Shown: positions 37,893 to 49,775, counted from the stretch's first letter. The stretch: DNA of 64,000 nucleotides from Citrobacter freundii (GCF_029717145.1 NZ_CP099222.1:1550001-1614000), one strand, 5' to 3'. Notes: generated from the letters alone by a model not told the origin. Made by a program: numbers and translations.

Positions 37893-39653
37893 TTAACCGC
37901 GCAATTCATGTGCCCGTCGGAAGCGGCCTTCATAATCAAAGACCTTTTCACGTACCTGCCAGTACTGACCTTTCATGCGAGCGACCACAAAATCGGGATG
38001 GCGTAACAGCGCCTGCTGCGCCAGGATGTCGGCGGCGGTTATCCAGCGTATAGGGATGCCGGGCGTGCGGGTGTGTGGGCGAATAAACAGCTGTTCAAAG
38101 GCGGTACGTTGAGCGGGGGTGTGCAAACGAAATCGTTCGCTGACGTCGGCGCCATCCTCGTCATAATAGGTAATCTTCAGCCATTCGCCTTTTTCATCCT
38201 GGCCGTTTTGTAACACCATACCGCTGCAGCGCAGGACCAGCGCATCTTTGAGCCTGAGCGCTGCTTTCAGCATATCGTCCGGATCGACCAGTATGGTATC
38301 GCATGCCCGACAGCGGCGAGCGGCAATGTCATTTTCAGCATTGCACTGTGGGCAGTTTTTAAAACGAAAGCGGAAGTCACATTGTTCACGGTGACCGTCA
38401 TCATCTTCAAACCAACCCTGACAGCGACGGCCAAAGTGTTCGATCAGCGTGCCATCGGCTGTGGTCTTACCCCAGAAGGTGTTAGCAAACCCGCAGGCCG
38501 GGCAGAATACCTGTACCGGAACGTTGTCGCTTTTGCCCTTCGGCGCACCCACTTCCGGGGCATACAGATCGTGAGGATTACCCGCGTAGTCGAGGATCAG
38601 ACAATCCGTTTTTCCCGGCGATAGGCGTAGCCCACGTCCGACGATTTGTTGGTACAGGCTTACGGACTCGGTGGGGCGCAGGATCGCAATGAGATCGACA
38701 TGTGGGGCGTCAAACCCGGTGGTCAGCACCGCTACGTTGACCAGATAGCGAAAGCGCTGGGCTTTGAAATCCTCAATCAACACATCTCGCTCTGCGCCAG
38801 GCGTGTCACCGGTGATCAGTGCGGCATCGTCTGCGGGCAGCAGACCAACAATCTCTTTCGCGTGCTCCACGGTAGCCGCAAATATCATGACGCCTTTACG
38901 CGTCTGGGCAAATTCGACAATCTGGCTGATGATATGCGGTGTTATCCGCTGCTGTTTTTTCAGCTCATGGTTGAGGTCAGCTTCGCTGAACAAACCGTTA
39001 CTTTGTGCTTGCAGGCGGCTGAAGTCATACTGGACGACCGGCATGTCGAGGCGCTCTGGCGGCGTCAGATAGCCGTGCTTAATCATGTAGCGCAGCGGCA
39101 GCTCATAAATACAGTCGCGAAAAAGCGCTTTTTCATCGCCGCGCACCATACCGTGATAATGAAAATGGTAAATCCAGCCTTTACCGAGGCGGAAAGGCGT
39201 AGCGGTCAGTCCGAGCAGGCGTAGGTGAGGGTTGACGTGGGTCAGGTGAGTCAGAATTTGCTGATACTGGCTCTCTTCGTCGTCACCAATGCGATGGCAC
39301 TCGTCGACGATGAGTAGGGAAAATTCACCCTGAAACGCTTCCAGATTACGTGCCACCGACTGTACGCTGCCGAAAACCACTTTACCGTGGCTCTCTTTAC
39401 GCTTCAGGCCAGCGGCAAAGATATCGGCTTCCAGCCCCAACGCACAATATTTGGCATGATTCTGTGCGACCAACTCCTTCACATGCGCCAGCACTAATAC
39501 GCGCCCACGCGCCACACGCGCCAGTTCAGCAATCACCAGGCTTTTACCCGCCCCGGTTGGCAGGACGATGACCGCAGGTGCGCGGTGGTGGCGAAAATGG
39601 TTGAGCGTGGCATCCACGGCTTCTTGTTGGTAAGGGCGAAGTGTAAAAGTCAT
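37893..39653 (-). CDS. radD: RadD superfamily 2 DNA helicase/ATPase
   Basis: 586 residues. Walker A PTGAGKS is at about 32-38 and the DEAH-type box is DECH ([12 protein letters not shown]). The helicase C-terminal motif [11 protein letters not shown] is present. Two Cys-rich clusters near residues 375-470 ([14 protein letters not shown] with CRACD) look zinc-binding. In E. coli RadD (YejH) works with RecA and SSB in repair of strand breaks and crossover intermediates. It is divergent from rsuA. Confidence 0.95.
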   Translation of the reverse strand: MTFTLRPYQQEAVDATLNHFRHHRAPAVIVLPTGAGKSLVIAELARVARGRVLVLAHVKELVAQNHAKYCALGLEADIFAAGLKRKESHGKVVFGSVQSVARNLEAFQGEFSLLIVDECHRIGDDEESQYQQILTHLTHVNPHLRLLGLTATPFRLGKGWIYHFHYHGMVRGDEKALFRDCIYELPLRYMIKHGYLTPPERLDMPVVQYDFSRLQAQSNGLFSEADLNHELKKQQRITPHIISQIVEFAQTRKGVMIFAATVEHAKEIVGLLPADDAALITGDTPGAERDVLIEDFKAQRFRYLVNVAVLTTGFDAPHVDLIAILRPTESVSLYQQIVGRGLRLSPGKTDCLILDYAGNPHDLYAPEVGAPKGKSDNVPVQVFCPACGFANTFWGKTTADGTLIEHFGRRCQGWFEDDDGHREQCDFRFRFKNCPQCNAENDIAARRCRACDTILVDPDDMLKAALRLKDALVLRCSGMVLQNGQDEKGEWLKITYYDEDGADVSERFRLHTPAQRTAFEQLFIRPHTRTPGIPIRWITAADILAQQALLRHPDFVVARMKGQYWQVREKVFDYEGRFRRAHELRG

Positions 39654-39805
39654 GGTCTCACTAGGGTAAACAATAACAATGAATAGTATGCCACGAATCT
39701 TTTTCCCTTGAGGGAAGTTGTTAGCCCGCTATACTGAGCGGAAAACGGCTCCACTTTTCGGGCATAACGCTCGATTTCCGTATTGTTACAGGCAAAATCA
39801 CACTC

Positions 39806-40513
39806 ATGCGACTTGATAAATTTATCGCTCAGCAACTCGGCGTCAGCCGCGCTATTGCCGGGCGTGAAATCCGTGGTAACCGCGTTACCGTCGATGGCGA
39901 AATCGTCAGAAATAGCGCCTTTAAACTGCTGCCAGAACATGACGTCGAATACGACGGTAATTCACTGGCTCAGCAAAATGGCCCGCGCTATTTTATGCTC
40001 AACAAGCCTCAGGGCTATGTGTGCTCCACGGAAGACCCGGATCATCCGACAGTGCTTTATTTCCTCGATGAACCTGTTGCTCACAAGCTGCATGCGGCAG
40101 GGCGTCTGGATATCGACACCACCGGGCTGGTACTGATGACCGATGACGGTCAGTGGTCACACCGCATCACCTCCCCGCGTCACCATTGTGAGAAAACCTA
40201 TCTGGTGACGTTAGAGTCGCCGGTGGCGGAAGATACCGCCGAACAGTTTACCCGTGGTGTACAGTTGCATAACGAAAAAGATCTGACAAAACCGGCGGTG
40301 CTGGAAGTGATTACGCCAACCCAGGTGCGCTTGACCATTAGCGAAGGGCGCTATCATCAGGTTAAGCGTATGTTTGCCGCCGTTGGCAACCATGTTGTGG
40401 AACTGCACCGTGAGCGAATCGGCGCCATCAAACTGGATGACGATCTTGCGCCCGGCGAATACCGCCCCTTGACTGAAGAAGAAATCGCCAGCGTTAACGT
40501 AACCCCTCGTTAA
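39806..40513 (+). CDS. rsuA: RsuA 16S rRNA pseudouridine(516) synthase
   Basis: A 235-residue enzyme (E. coli 231) with an N-terminal S4 RNA-binding domain ([16 protein letters not shown]) and a catalytic domain. The nucleophile Asp102 lies in [17 protein letters not shown]. It modifies U516 of 16S rRNA. A few extra C-terminal residues (SVNVTPR) are the only difference noted. bcr follows 15 bp later. Confidence 0.95.
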   Translation: MRLDKFIAQQLGVSRAIAGREIRGNRVTVDGEIVRNSAFKLLPEHDVEYDGNSLAQQNGPRYFMLNKPQGYVCSTEDPDHPTVLYFLDEPVAHKLHAAGRLDIDTTGLVLMTDDGQWSHRITSPRHHCEKTYLVTLESPVAEDTAEQFTRGVQLHNEKDLTKPAVLEVITPTQVRLTISEGRYHQVKRMFAAVGNHVVELHRERIGAIKLDDDLAPGEYRPLTEEEIASVNVTPR

Positions 40514-40528
40514 TTTCAGGAGCTAAAT

Positions 40529-41725
40529 GTGACCACCCGGCAGAACTCTTCAATTGCCATTGTTTTTATCCTTGGCTTGTTGGCCATGTTAATGCCGTTG
40601 TCGATTGATATGTATCTTCCGGCGCTGCCGGTGATCTCTGCTCAGTTTGGCGTGCCTGCGGGCAGTGCGCAAATGACCCTCAGTACCTATATTTTGGGGT
40701 TTGCAGTGGGGCAACTGATATACGGCCCTATGGCAGACAGCATCGGGCGTAAGCCGGTGATTCTGGGGGGAACGCTGGTGTTTGCGGCGGCGGCAGTCGC
40801 CTGCGCGCTGGCACAAACTATCGATCAATTGATCACTATGCGTTTCTTCCACGGCCTGGCGGCTGCGGCGGCGAGCGTGGTGATTAACGCCCTGATGCGC
40901 GATATTTATCCGAAAGAAGAGTTTTCACGCATGATGTCCTTCGTCATGCTGGTCACGACGATTGCGCCGCTGCTGGCGCCGATTGTCGGTGGCTGGGTGC
41001 TGGTATGGTTAAGCTGGCACTACATCTTTTGGATCCTGGCCGTGGCGGCAATTCTGGCTTCGGTGATGATTTTCACCTTGATCAAAGAGACCTTGCCCGT
41101 TGAGCGACGCCAGCCGTTTCGTTTGCGTACCACAATGGGCAATTTCGCCTCGCTGTTTCGCCATAAGCGCGTGTTGAGCTATATGCTGGCCAGCGGATTT
41201 AGTTTTGCCGGGATGTTCTCGTTTCTCAGCGCTGGTCCCTTTGTCTACATTGAGATCAACCATGTTTCGCCGCAGAACTTTGGCTATTACTTTGCGCTGA
41301 ACATTGTCTTCCTGTTTGTGATGACCATTATTAACAGCCGCTTTGTTCGGCGGGTTGGGGCATTGAATATGTTCCGCACCGGGCTGTGGATCCAGTTTGC
41401 GATGGCGGGCTGGATGGTATTTAGCGCGCTGTTCGGGTTGGGCTTCTGGGCGCTGGTGGTCGGTGTTGCGGCGTTTGTTGGTTGCGTATCGATGGTGTCA
41501 TCTAACGCGATGGCAGTGATCCTCGATGAGTTCCCGCATATGGCTGGCACGGCGTCATCGCTGGCGGGAACCTTCCGCTTTGGCATCGGTGCCATTGTAG
41601 GTGCGCTACTGTCACTGGCGACCTTTAACTCGGCCTGGCCGATGATCTGGACGATTGCCTTTTGTGCGTCCTGTTCCATTCTCTTCTATCTCTATGCCAG
41701 TCGAGCCAAAAAAACGGTGATCTAA
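40529..41725 (+). CDS. bcr: Bcr multidrug/sulfonamide efflux transporter
   Basis: A 398-residue major facilitator of the Bcr/CflA type with 12 helices. The A-loop motif between helices 2 and 3 is [13 protein letters not shown]. In E. coli it exports bicyclomycin, sulfathiazole and cysteine. The start is GTG at 40529 after a CAGGA site; [16 protein letters not shown] matches E. coli. It is probably co-transcribed with rsuA. Confidence 0.95.
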   Translation: MTTRQNSSIAIVFILGLLAMLMPLSIDMYLPALPVISAQFGVPAGSAQMTLSTYILGFAVGQLIYGPMADSIGRKPVILGGTLVFAAAAVACALAQTIDQLITMRFFHGLAAAAASVVINALMRDIYPKEEFSRMMSFVMLVTTIAPLLAPIVGGWVLVWLSWHYIFWILAVAAILASVMIFTLIKETLPVERRQPFRLRTTMGNFASLFRHKRVLSYMLASGFSFAGMFSFLSAGPFVYIEINHVSPQNFGYYFALNIVFLFVMTIINSRFVRRVGALNMFRTGLWIQFAMAGWMVFSALFGLGFWALVVGVAAFVGCVSMVSSNAMAVILDEFPHMAGTASSLAGTFRFGIGAIVGALLSLATFNSAWPMIWTIAFCASCSILFYLYASRAKKTVI

Positions 41726-42056
41726 TACACAACCTGGGGGGCATTTGCCTCCCGGAGTTGATGTACATCAACCGCTAATCTATCTATTCCCCTGGTTATG
41801 TTTATTTTATGTAAAATCAATTTATGTAAAAAGTCACATCATTGTAGTTAAAAAGGTTGAGTTAGATCGCAGAAACGCGTACATATAGCCCGGAAAACTG
41901 CCAGAACCGTTGAATAAATTTAAATATTGGGTTCGGAAAGTGGCATACGGACAGGGTGTAAACGTTTGCCAACTGTCTAAAGACGTATTGTCAATGATGT
42001 GTTAATATTGATGTAAAATAATTGTGAAGTAATTGTACTTCCAGGGAAAGAAAGTG
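41726..42056. other. bcr-yejG intergenic region with a perfect palindrome
   Basis: 331 bp without a gene. It holds a 16-bp perfect palindrome, GTTGATGTACATCAAC, at 41757-41772. Just before it is a GC-rich near-inverted repeat (GGGGGGCA..TGCCTCCC) without a T tract. The rest is AT-rich and should contain the yejG promoter. Confidence 0.6.
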
Positions 42057-42398
42057 ATGACATTACAACTCTCAATCGTTCACCGTCTGCCGCAGTGCTA
42101 TCGTTGGTCGGTGGGTTTCGCAGGTTCAAAAGTTGAACCGATTCCGCAAAACGGCCAGAGCAATGAGAATAGCCTGGTGGCGCTCAAGTTACTCAGTCCG
42201 GACGGTGACAGTGCGTGGTCGGTAATGCATAAACTCAGCCAGGCGTTGAGCGACATTGAAGTTCCGTGTTCCGTACTGGAATGTGAAGGGGAGCCGTGTC
42301 TGTTCGTCAATCGTCAGGATGAATTTGCAGCGACCTGCAGACTGAAAAATTTCGGCGTGGCTATCGCAGAACCTTTTTCAAATAATAACCCATTTTGA
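42057..42398 (+). CDS. yejG: YejG conserved protein of unknown function
   Basis: 113 residues, closely matching E. coli YejG throughout ([39 protein letters not shown]). No domain with a known role is recognised. ATG 42057 is chosen with AGGGA upstream; a GTG directly before it is an alternative. It is convergent with yejF, 3 bp apart. Confidence 0.93.
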   Translation: MTLQLSIVHRLPQCYRWSVGFAGSKVEPIPQNGQSNENSLVALKLLSPDGDSAWSVMHKLSQALSDIEVPCSVLECEGEPCLFVNRQDEFAATCRLKNFGVAIAEPFSNNNPF

Positions 42399-42401
42399 GC
42401 G

Positions 42402-43991
42402 TCAGCTTAGCGCGAGCAGCTGACGCGTATAGGCTTGTTGTGGCGCGTTGAAGACGTGCTCGCATTGCCCCTGTTCCACGACCTCTCCTTGCCGTAGCAC
42501 AATAACCTGATGGCATAGCGCACGTACAACATGCAAATCGTGGCTGATAAAGATGTAGGCCAGGCCATGCTTTTGCTGTAATGACTTAAGCAACGTCAGG
42601 ATTTGCGCCTGGACGGTCCTGTCGAGTGACGATGTCGGCTCATCCAGAATAATCAGCGATGGTTTTAAAATCAGTGCTCTGGCAATCGCAATACGTTGAC
42701 GCTGACCACCGGAAAACTCGGCAGGGTAACGATGCCGCGTGTCGCTATCCAGGCCGACTTCTGCCATTACCGCTTTCACCTGCGCTTCACGTTGCTCGGC
42801 AGACAACGTGGGTTGATGCACGCGTAACCCCTCTTCAATAATCTGTAACACGCTCAGGCGCGGGTTCAGCGATGAGTTAGGGTCCTGAAAAACAACCTGA
42901 ATGCGGTGGCGTACCGGCAGCAGTTGACGGCGGTTTAAAGTATGCAGTGCCTGACCATCGAATACAATGCGTCCTTGTGAGGCGATGAGCCTCAGCAGTG
43001 CCAGACCGGTGGTACTTTTCCCCGATCCTGATTCGCCAACCAGTCCCAGCGTTTCTCCCGGTTTCAGAGAAAAACTGACGTTGTTGACCACCACGTTATG
43101 GTCCACCACGCGCTTAAGCAGCCCTTTACGGATGGGGAAAGCGACGCGAAGCTGCTCCACTTCCAGCAAGGGGGGTTGGCCGGTGGGTAAAGGCACTGGA
43201 TCGCCGGCAGGTTCACTGTTGAGCAATTTCTGCGTGTAAGGATGGGTGGGGGCAGAAAGCAGTTGCCCGGCACGGTTTTGTTCAACGCACTGACCGTTTT
43301 GCATCACCGCAACGGTGTCAGCTAACTTTTTGACGATACTGAGATTATGGGTGATGAACAGCAGGCCCATATTCAGCTCGCGTTGTAGCTCGCGCAGCAG
43401 TTGCAGGATTTGTGCCTGCACGGAAACATCCAGTGCGGTGGTGGGTTCGTCGGCAATCAGCAGTTCAGGGCGAGTGAGCAGCGCCATGGCGATCATCACG
43501 CGCTGACGCTCTCCGCCGGAAAGCTGGTGTGGGAAATCCGCCAGACGCTTGACGGCCTGACGGATCCCGACGCGATCCAGACAGGTCAAGATCTCTGCCC
43601 GTGCGGCTTCCCGACGCATTCCCCGATGCAGCGACAACACTTCATAGAGCTGTTTTTCCAGAGTGTGCAGCGGGTTGAGCGACACCATCGGCTCCTGGAA
43701 AATCATGGCGATTTTATTCCCCCGTACGCCGCGTAGCGTTTGTTCGCTGGCGTGGAGTAGTGATTCACCGTGAAAGCGGATATCACCGGCAAGATAGACC
43801 GCTGGAGGTATGGGGAGCAAACGTAAAATCGAGAGTGCGGTGACGCTTTTACCCGAACCGGACTCGCCCACCAGTGCCAGGGTTTGCCCGGCTTCGACGT
43901 GCAATGAAATTTCGTTCACCACGGTACGTACGGTTCCCTGCTGACGAAAACCGACCGATAAATTGTCAATGGCTAACAGAGGTTGCGTCAT
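42402..43991 (-). CDS. yejF: YejF ABC transporter ATPase, two fused nucleotide-binding domains
   Basis: 529 residues holding two complete ATPase domains, each with Walker A ([20 protein letters not shown]), signature ([16 protein letters not shown]) and Walker B (LLIADEP, LIILDEP). It powers the YejABEF importer for peptides such as microcin C. An upstream in-frame extension of 16 residues overlaps yejE and is rejected in favour of [15 protein letters not shown]. Confidence 0.95.
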   Translation of the reverse strand: MTQPLLAIDNLSVGFRQQGTVRTVVNEISLHVEAGQTLALVGESGSGKSVTALSILRLLPIPPAVYLAGDIRFHGESLLHASEQTLRGVRGNKIAMIFQEPMVSLNPLHTLEKQLYEVLSLHRGMRREAARAEILTCLDRVGIRQAVKRLADFPHQLSGGERQRVMIAMALLTRPELLIADEPTTALDVSVQAQILQLLRELQRELNMGLLFITHNLSIVKKLADTVAVMQNGQCVEQNRAGQLLSAPTHPYTQKLLNSEPAGDPVPLPTGQPPLLEVEQLRVAFPIRKGLLKRVVDHNVVVNNVSFSLKPGETLGLVGESGSGKSTTGLALLRLIASQGRIVFDGQALHTLNRRQLLPVRHRIQVVFQDPNSSLNPRLSVLQIIEEGLRVHQPTLSAEQREAQVKAVMAEVGLDSDTRHRYPAEFSGGQRQRIAIARALILKPSLIILDEPTSSLDRTVQAQILTLLKSLQQKHGLAYIFISHDLHVVRALCHQVIVLRQGEVVEQGQCEHVFNAPQQAYTRQLLALS

Positions 43992-43992
43992 C

Positions 43993-45018
43993 TTATACCG
44001 CCTTGTTGGGATCAAATGCGTCGCGTACCGCTTCACCAATAAAGATCAGCAGCGATAATAACAGGGCTACCGACACGAACGCGGTGATCCCAAGCCACGG
44101 TGCCTGTAAGTTGTTTTTTCCCTGCAACAGCAGTTCTCCGAGCGACGGGGAGCCGAGCGGTAAGCCGAACCCCAGAAAATCTAGCGAGGTCAGTGTGGTA
44201 ATTGAGCTACATAAAATAAACGGCAAAAAGGTCAGCGTGGCGACCATCGCATTCGGCAGCATGTGGCGCAGGATAATGCTGCGATCGCTCACGCCGAGCG
44301 CCTGTGCGGCGCGGATGTAATCAAAGTTTCGCGTGCGTAAAAACTCTGCGCGTACCACGCCGACCAGGCTCATCCAGCCAAACACGACCGTAATGGCCAA
44401 TAGCCACCAGAAGTTGGGTTGGACGACGCTGGAGAGCAGGATTATCAAAAATAGCGTCGGCATCCCGGACCAGACTTCAATGAAGCGTTGCCCCCACAGG
44501 TCCACCTTTCCGCCGTAATAGCCCTGCAGCGCACCGGCCATCACGCCCATGACGCTGGAACACAGGGTTAACATCAAACCAAACAGGATGGAAATGCGGG
44601 TCCCATAGAGGATGCGTGCCAGTACGTCGCCGCCGTTGGCATCGGTGCCCAGCCAGTTTTGTGCGGACGGCGGGGAAGGGAAGGGGGTGTCGGTGGCAAA
44701 GTTAATGCTGGTGGCGCCAAAGCGCACGGGTGCCCACAGGATCCATCCCTGGCTTTCCAGACGCTGCTGCAGCCACGGATCCTGATAATCTGCTTTGGTG
44801 GCTAACGGGCCGCCGAAATCGCTTTCACTGTAGTTTTTGACCAGTGGAAAGTACCAGCTGCCGTCATAGCGCACCAGCAGTGGCTTATCATTGGCAATCA
44901 GCTCGGAACACAGGCTTAAGCCGAACAGCAGCAGAAAAATCCACAGCGACCAGTAGCCACGGCGATTGTGGCGAAAACGCGCCCAGCGGGCCTGATTGAC
45001 GGGGCTTAAGCGCGACAT
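43993..45018 (-). CDS. yejE: YejE ABC transporter permease
   Basis: A 341-residue inner-membrane permease of the DppC/OppC type, start [21 protein letters not shown]. The conserved cytoplasmic EAA-like loop is seen around RTRNFDYIRAAQALGVSDRSI. It pairs with YejB. Its ATG overlaps the yejB stop by one base. Confidence 0.95.
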   Translation of the reverse strand: MSRLSPVNQARWARFRHNRRGYWSLWIFLLLFGLSLCSELIANDKPLLVRYDGSWYFPLVKNYSESDFGGPLATKADYQDPWLQQRLESQGWILWAPVRFGATSINFATDTPFPSPPSAQNWLGTDANGGDVLARILYGTRISILFGLMLTLCSSVMGVMAGALQGYYGGKVDLWGQRFIEVWSGMPTLFLIILLSSVVQPNFWWLLAITVVFGWMSLVGVVRAEFLRTRNFDYIRAAQALGVSDRSIILRHMLPNAMVATLTFLPFILCSSITTLTSLDFLGFGLPLGSPSLGELLLQGKNNLQAPWLGITAFVSVALLLSLLIFIGEAVRDAFDPNKAV

Positions 45019-46112
45019 TAGCGTCCCTCGAAATCAATACGCGGATCGACCAGCGTATAGCTAATATCACTGAGGATATTGAGCAGCAGGCCGATCAGCG
45101 TGAAGATATAAAGCGTACCAAACATCACCGGATAGTCGCGTGACACGGTTGATTCATAGCCCAGTAATCCCAGACCGTTCAGCGAGAACATGACTTCAAT
45201 CAACAGTGAGCCGGTGAAAAACATACTGATGAAGGTGGCTGGGAAACCGGCTATCACTAACAGCATGGCGTTACGAAAGACGTGTTTGCGCAGAATGTTT
45301 TTCTCGCTAACGCCTTTAGCGCGCGCGGTGACGACATACTGTTTGCGAACCTCATCCAGAAAGGAGTTTTTGGTTAGCATCGTCAGTGCGGCAAATCCAC
45401 CCACCACCGTTGCCAGCACCGGTAGGGTGATATGCCACAGATAATTGGTGATTTTTTGATACCAGGGCAGAGCGTCAAAATTGGCGGAAACTAGACCGCG
45501 TAGCGGGAAAAGGTCGTAATAGCTGCCGCCGGCAAAGAAAACGATCAATAAAATTGCAAATAGGAATGCGGGGATGGCGTAGCCGATAATAATGAATGCG
45601 CTGCTCCACACGTCAAAGCGGCTGCCGTTGTACACCGCTTTGCGGATCCCCAGCGGAATCGACACCAGATAGATAATCAGCGTACTCCATAATCCCAGCG
45701 TGACGGAGACGGGCAGGCTGTCTTTGATTAATGTCAAGACCGAGGCGCTGCGAAACAGGCTGTCGCCAAAATCGAAGCGGAGATAGTTCCAGAGCATGTT
45801 GAAATAACGTTCGTGAATCGGTTTATCGAATCCGTAACGGCGGGTGATTTCAGCAATCACTTCCGGATCCAGGCCGCGACCACCACGATAATTGCTGTCG
45901 CTGATGTTCCCGACGCCAGTTTGCGCGTGGCTGGCACGCACACCCTCACTACCGGCGCCCGGCAGTGCGCCACTTTGCCCGAATTCAATGGCGGCGACGG
46001 CCTGCTCGACCGGGCCGCCTGGGGCAATCTGCACGATAAAAAAGTTGATGGTAATGATGGCCCAGAGCGTCGGGATCACCAGCAGCAAACGTCGAATCAG
46101 ATATGCGCCCAT
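45018..46112 (-). CDS. yejB: YejB ABC transporter permease
   Basis: A 364-residue DppB/OppB-type permease with the N-terminal signature [21 protein letters not shown] long periplasmic insert follows helix 1 and the EAA loop is near [19 protein letters not shown]. It directly abuts yejA and overlaps yejE by one base. Confidence 0.95.
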   Translation of the reverse strand: MGAYLIRRLLLVIPTLWAIITINFFIVQIAPGGPVEQAVAAIEFGQSGALPGAGSEGVRASHAQTGVGNISDSNYRGGRGLDPEVIAEITRRYGFDKPIHERYFNMLWNYLRFDFGDSLFRSASVLTLIKDSLPVSVTLGLWSTLIIYLVSIPLGIRKAVYNGSRFDVWSSAFIIIGYAIPAFLFAILLIVFFAGGSYYDLFPLRGLVSANFDALPWYQKITNYLWHITLPVLATVVGGFAALTMLTKNSFLDEVRKQYVVTARAKGVSEKNILRKHVFRNAMLLVIAGFPATFISMFFTGSLLIEVMFSLNGLGLLGYESTVSRDYPVMFGTLYIFTLIGLLLNILSDISYTLVDPRIDFEGR

Positions 46113-47933
46113 TTATTCTCCCTGTCGTCTGGCAGCGGGAAGTTTGGCCGCTTTGTTGACGTCATACCACCAGTTGTCCACGCCGATGGTGTAAATCGGG
46201 CGAACGGCAGGCTGCGAAAATTTGTCCCACCATGCCAGCCGATCTTCGGCCATAAACCACATCGGCAACATGTAATAATTCCAGGTTAACACGCGGTCCA
46301 GCGCGCGTCCCAGCGGGATAAGTTTTGCTTTATTACCTTGCGCCGCAATGATCTGGCTAATCAGCTTATCAATGGCCGGGCTTTGCACGCCGGGAGCGTT
46401 ATAGCTGGAATCAATATATTCGGAAGCCCACAGAATTTGCAGATCCGAGCTGGGCCACGGCATCGCACGATACAGCCTTGGCATCATGTCATAGTCGCGG
46501 CTGCGCAGGCGGTTGGTGATTTGTGAGTTATCGACCTGGCGGATATTCATCGTAATGCCCAGCCGCTGCAGGTTATGCTGGAACGGCAATACCCATTGGC
46601 TGTTACTGCCTGCCGGGAGCAACAGCTCAAAAGTCAGCGCTTTGCCGCTGGTGATGTTGACCCGCTGCTGCCCTTTCAATACCCATCCGGCCTTGTCCAG
46701 GAGTGCACTGGCCTTCAGCAGGTTTTCACGATCGTAACCGTCGCCTTTTGATGTGGGTGGCTGATAGATTTGGCTGAAGACTTCGGGAGGCAGATCGTTT
46801 TTCATCGGCGCAAGTAGCACCAGCTCATCCGCGTCGGGATAATTTTTGGCGGCATATTCGGTGTTCTGGAAATAGCTGGTCGTCCTGCTCCAGGCATTAT
46901 AAAACAACGCCTTATTCATCCATTCAAAATCAAAGGCCAGCGTGATCGCTTCACGAACACGGCGGTCGCTGAACACCGGACGCTGGATGTTAAACGCTAA
47001 CCAGCGCGTATCCTGCGCCGACTCGTTTTTTTGTTCGGCTTTGACGATGTACTGTTTTGTGAAGTTCTTACCGGTATAACGTGTTGCCCAGTTTTTGGCA
47101 TCGTTCTCAAGACGCAGGTCAAATGCACCGGCTTTAAATGCTTCAAAGGCCACGTTGTCATCAAGGTAATAGTCGTAGCGGAGGGTATCAAAATTCCAGC
47201 GCCCACGATTAACCGGCAGGTCAGCGGCCCAGTAATCTTTGACCCGTGAGTAGACGATATACTGCCCCATTTTCCATTGGGTGATGCGGTAAGGTCCGCT
47301 GGCAAGGGGTGGGGAGGATAACGGGTCGCTGAGCTTGTGATCTTTCCAGTATTTCTCAGGCATCACCGGTAATGAAAACAGGCTGAGCATGTCTTCTTTA
47401 CCCGGTTTGGCTAACTCAATTCGCACGGTTAACGGGGCGATCGCTTTAACGGTGGTCCCTTTGTATACCAGACGAAACTGCGGCACGCCTTCGGTCATAA
47501 ATTTTTGGAAGGTAAAGGCAACGTCGCGGGCGGTGATTGGTGACCCATCGTGAAAACGCGCGCGCGGGTTAATGGCGATTTCAACCCAGGAATAGTCGTC
47601 CGCGTAGCGGGCTCTGTCGGCAATGAGCGGGTAATAGCTACCGGGTTCATCATCGGAAGTGGTAAACAGCGCATCGTAAAGTGATTCAGTCCGGGCGCCG
47701 GGATTCCCTCGCATCGAGTAGCGGTTGAAATTATCGAAGGTGCCGATGGACGAGAGCGTGATTTGCCCCCCTTTGGGGGCAGCGGGATTCACATAGTCGA
47801 AGTGGGTAAAATTGAACGCATACTTGGGTTCGCCCAGTACGGAAAATGCATAGCTTTCTTTGATGGACTGAGCCTGAGCGCTAAAACCTATAACGGTGAA
47901 AAATAGCAGCAGTACGCGAACAATCCTATGCAC
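46113..47933 (-). CDS. yejA: YejA periplasmic peptide-binding protein
   Basis: 606 residues from a GTG start (E. coli 604). It is an SBP family 5 protein with signal peptide MHRIVRVLLLFFTVIGFSAQ and cleavage near AQA. It captures oligopeptides, including microcin C, for YejBEF. The open frame runs 30 codons further upstream, but GTG 47933 has AAGGA at correct spacing and gives the E. coli N-terminus. It follows pdeN after 97 bp. Confidence 0.94.
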   Translation of the reverse strand: MHRIVRVLLLFFTVIGFSAQAQSIKESYAFSVLGEPKYAFNFTHFDYVNPAAPKGGQITLSSIGTFDNFNRYSMRGNPGARTESLYDALFTTSDDEPGSYYPLIADRARYADDYSWVEIAINPRARFHDGSPITARDVAFTFQKFMTEGVPQFRLVYKGTTVKAIAPLTVRIELAKPGKEDMLSLFSLPVMPEKYWKDHKLSDPLSSPPLASGPYRITQWKMGQYIVYSRVKDYWAADLPVNRGRWNFDTLRYDYYLDDNVAFEAFKAGAFDLRLENDAKNWATRYTGKNFTKQYIVKAEQKNESAQDTRWLAFNIQRPVFSDRRVREAITLAFDFEWMNKALFYNAWSRTTSYFQNTEYAAKNYPDADELVLLAPMKNDLPPEVFSQIYQPPTSKGDGYDRENLLKASALLDKAGWVLKGQQRVNITSGKALTFELLLPAGSNSQWVLPFQHNLQRLGITMNIRQVDNSQITNRLRSRDYDMMPRLYRAMPWPSSDLQILWASEYIDSSYNAPGVQSPAIDKLISQIIAAQGNKAKLIPLGRALDRVLTWNYYMLPMWFMAEDRLAWWDKFSQPAVRPIYTIGVDNWWYDVNKAAKLPAARRQGE

Positions 47934-48030
47934 GGGTTTTCCTTTTCTTGTCCACCAGCCGATGGACCTCATGTCCGAGCCTCGGGGAGGTTCCGGCAAG
48001 CGTAGTGTATCGACGAATCGCACTGTGCGA

Positions 48031-49593
48031 TCACCACTTTGGCATATCTGGCTTCGCCATCCAGCGTACGAAATCAGCCAGCTTTAACGGACGGCTGACC
48101 CAGTAACCCTGGAAGAAATGCACGCCGCGATCGCGCAGCCACCGGGCCTGCTCCTGCGTTTCTACGCCTTCAGCAACCGTCAGCATATTGAGGCGTCTGG
48201 AGAGTGTCAACACGGCATCCAATACCGGCGACGTCAGCGTCTCGGTACCAATGGCATTGATAAATCCACGGTCAATCTTCAGGTAATCGACCGTAAAACG
48301 TTCCAGATAGATAAGGGCACTATGGCCGGTGCCGAAATCATCAATGGCAATTTCGAGTCCGGCAGCATGCAGCCATTCAAAAATTTTCGTGGCTTCGTGC
48401 TGATCGAGCATATCGCGTTCGGTGATTTCCAGTACCACCTGAAAATAGTTGGCGGGTAACGAGGCGCTCAGTTCCTGAATATCTGCTTTGAAACTCTCAC
48501 CATGCAAATGTGAAGGAGCGATGTTGATCCCCAATTTTGCGCCCTTGGGGAGTACTTTTTGCAGGGCAGCGGCATCGCTGGCCACCAGCTTAAAGAGATG
48601 CTGCGTGAGTGGCACAATCATTTGCTGCGATTCGGCGTAATGAATAAAGGCATCTGGCGGGATCTCGCCCGTCGTTGGATGACGCCAGCGTAATAAGACT
48701 TCTACGCCTTTTACCTCCAGCGTTTGCATCTCCATGACCGGTTGGTAGACCACATAAAACTGATTGTGCTTGATGGCGTTCAGAATATCTTTCCCGGGCC
48801 GTAAACGGAGGGTGTAGATGTAGTACCAGACAAGCAGGGCCGCCATAATCCCAGCCATGCATCCCAGCATGAGGGAATACCAGATATCGTTATACGTCCA
48901 CTCTTCTGCGTACAATCGAACGGTCACCGGCAGGCCGTCAATCGTCGCCTGTCGTGGGGTTGAGGCATCAGGAAGATCGGAGACGGGTATCAGGTGAGCT
49001 GAAAATGTCGAAATAGCCGTCTTGCCCACGATAATAGCAATACCGTCAAAATCATCTTGCCGGGCGGTATAGAGAAGATAGGGGGCCAGATTGATGTTCA
49101 GTGAACTAAATACGCCGCTATTCGGTAAGGCAGGATGACGATACCAAATCATTATTGCGGGTTTGTCAGGCACCATCGGCGTACCCGGGAGCAGGGCCAC
49201 ATCGATATCGTGGTTGATATTAATCGACGGCATCAGCTCCTGGATGGGGGTGTTCATGGGGCCCGTTGCGGAAGAGCAAAATGCGATGCTGTCTTTTACC
49301 AGCAAAAAAGCCCGTACGTTCAGGCTAAAGGCCGCGCTGGAGGTTAGTTTCGTGGCAACTTGTTGGCAACTGTCAGTGACCAGGGGTTGTAGTTCATCGG
49401 TGGTCGTTTTGAGTTCTGAGAAGTAACTTTTGACGTAATTCTGTATATCGGAGAGCAGCGTGTCGTACTTCACTTCTCGTTTATGCCACGAGACGAAAAA
49501 TTGCAGTGTGCTGACGAGTAAGGCGACGGCGAGCCCCGTTAAAATACAGGTGATCAGGATTTTCCGACCGGAAGAAGAGGCACGTTTGAACAT
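48031..49593 (-). CDS. pdeN: PdeN (Rtn) cyclic-di-GMP phosphodiesterase with CSS sensor domain
   Basis: 520 residues (E. coli Rtn 518). Two membrane helices (about residues 12-33 and 235-258) flank a periplasmic CSS-motif domain whose paired Cys are in TDSCQQ and FCSSATG. The cytoplasmic EAL domain has the variant EVLLRW, as in E. coli, with NIAPSHLH, EITERD, DDFGTGHSAL and the YLKIDRGF loop intact, so it should be active. Disulfide formation by DsbA/B holds related enzymes off. Confidence 0.94.
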   Translation of the reverse strand: MFKRASSSGRKILITCILTGLAVALLVSTLQFFVSWHKREVKYDTLLSDIQNYVKSYFSELKTTTDELQPLVTDSCQQVATKLTSSAAFSLNVRAFLLVKDSIAFCSSATGPMNTPIQELMPSININHDIDVALLPGTPMVPDKPAIMIWYRHPALPNSGVFSSLNINLAPYLLYTARQDDFDGIAIIVGKTAISTFSAHLIPVSDLPDASTPRQATIDGLPVTVRLYAEEWTYNDIWYSLMLGCMAGIMAALLVWYYIYTLRLRPGKDILNAIKHNQFYVVYQPVMEMQTLEVKGVEVLLRWRHPTTGEIPPDAFIHYAESQQMIVPLTQHLFKLVASDAAALQKVLPKGAKLGINIAPSHLHGESFKADIQELSASLPANYFQVVLEITERDMLDQHEATKIFEWLHAAGLEIAIDDFGTGHSALIYLERFTVDYLKIDRGFINAIGTETLTSPVLDAVLTLSRRLNMLTVAEGVETQEQARWLRDRGVHFFQGYWVSRPLKLADFVRWMAKPDMPKW

Positions 49594-49702
49594 AGTTCTT
49601 TATGTTTACCTGCAGTAACTGCTTATTATTAAACCGCTTAATTTGTAAGACTATAGCCTGGATTGACGCTTATCGTGAGATTTTTCTGTTGTGTAAAAGA
49701 AA

Positions 49703-49735
49703 AGCAAAAAGCACCGCCTAAGCAGTGCTTTTGAT
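49703..49735 (-). terminator. mepS terminator
   Basis: On the minus strand AAAAGCAC...GTGCTTTTT forms a stem with a T tract, about 40 bp after the mepS stop. Confidence 0.75.
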
Positions 49736-49775
49736 TTGTCTCATCAGGATAGCCAAGGGATAGCTGCCAAACGAA

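Noticed and set aside
43992-44039. Longer YejF N-terminus overlapping yejE
   Set aside because: [11 protein letters not shown] at 43991 gives the exact E. coli length of 529, with a 1-bp gap to yejE.
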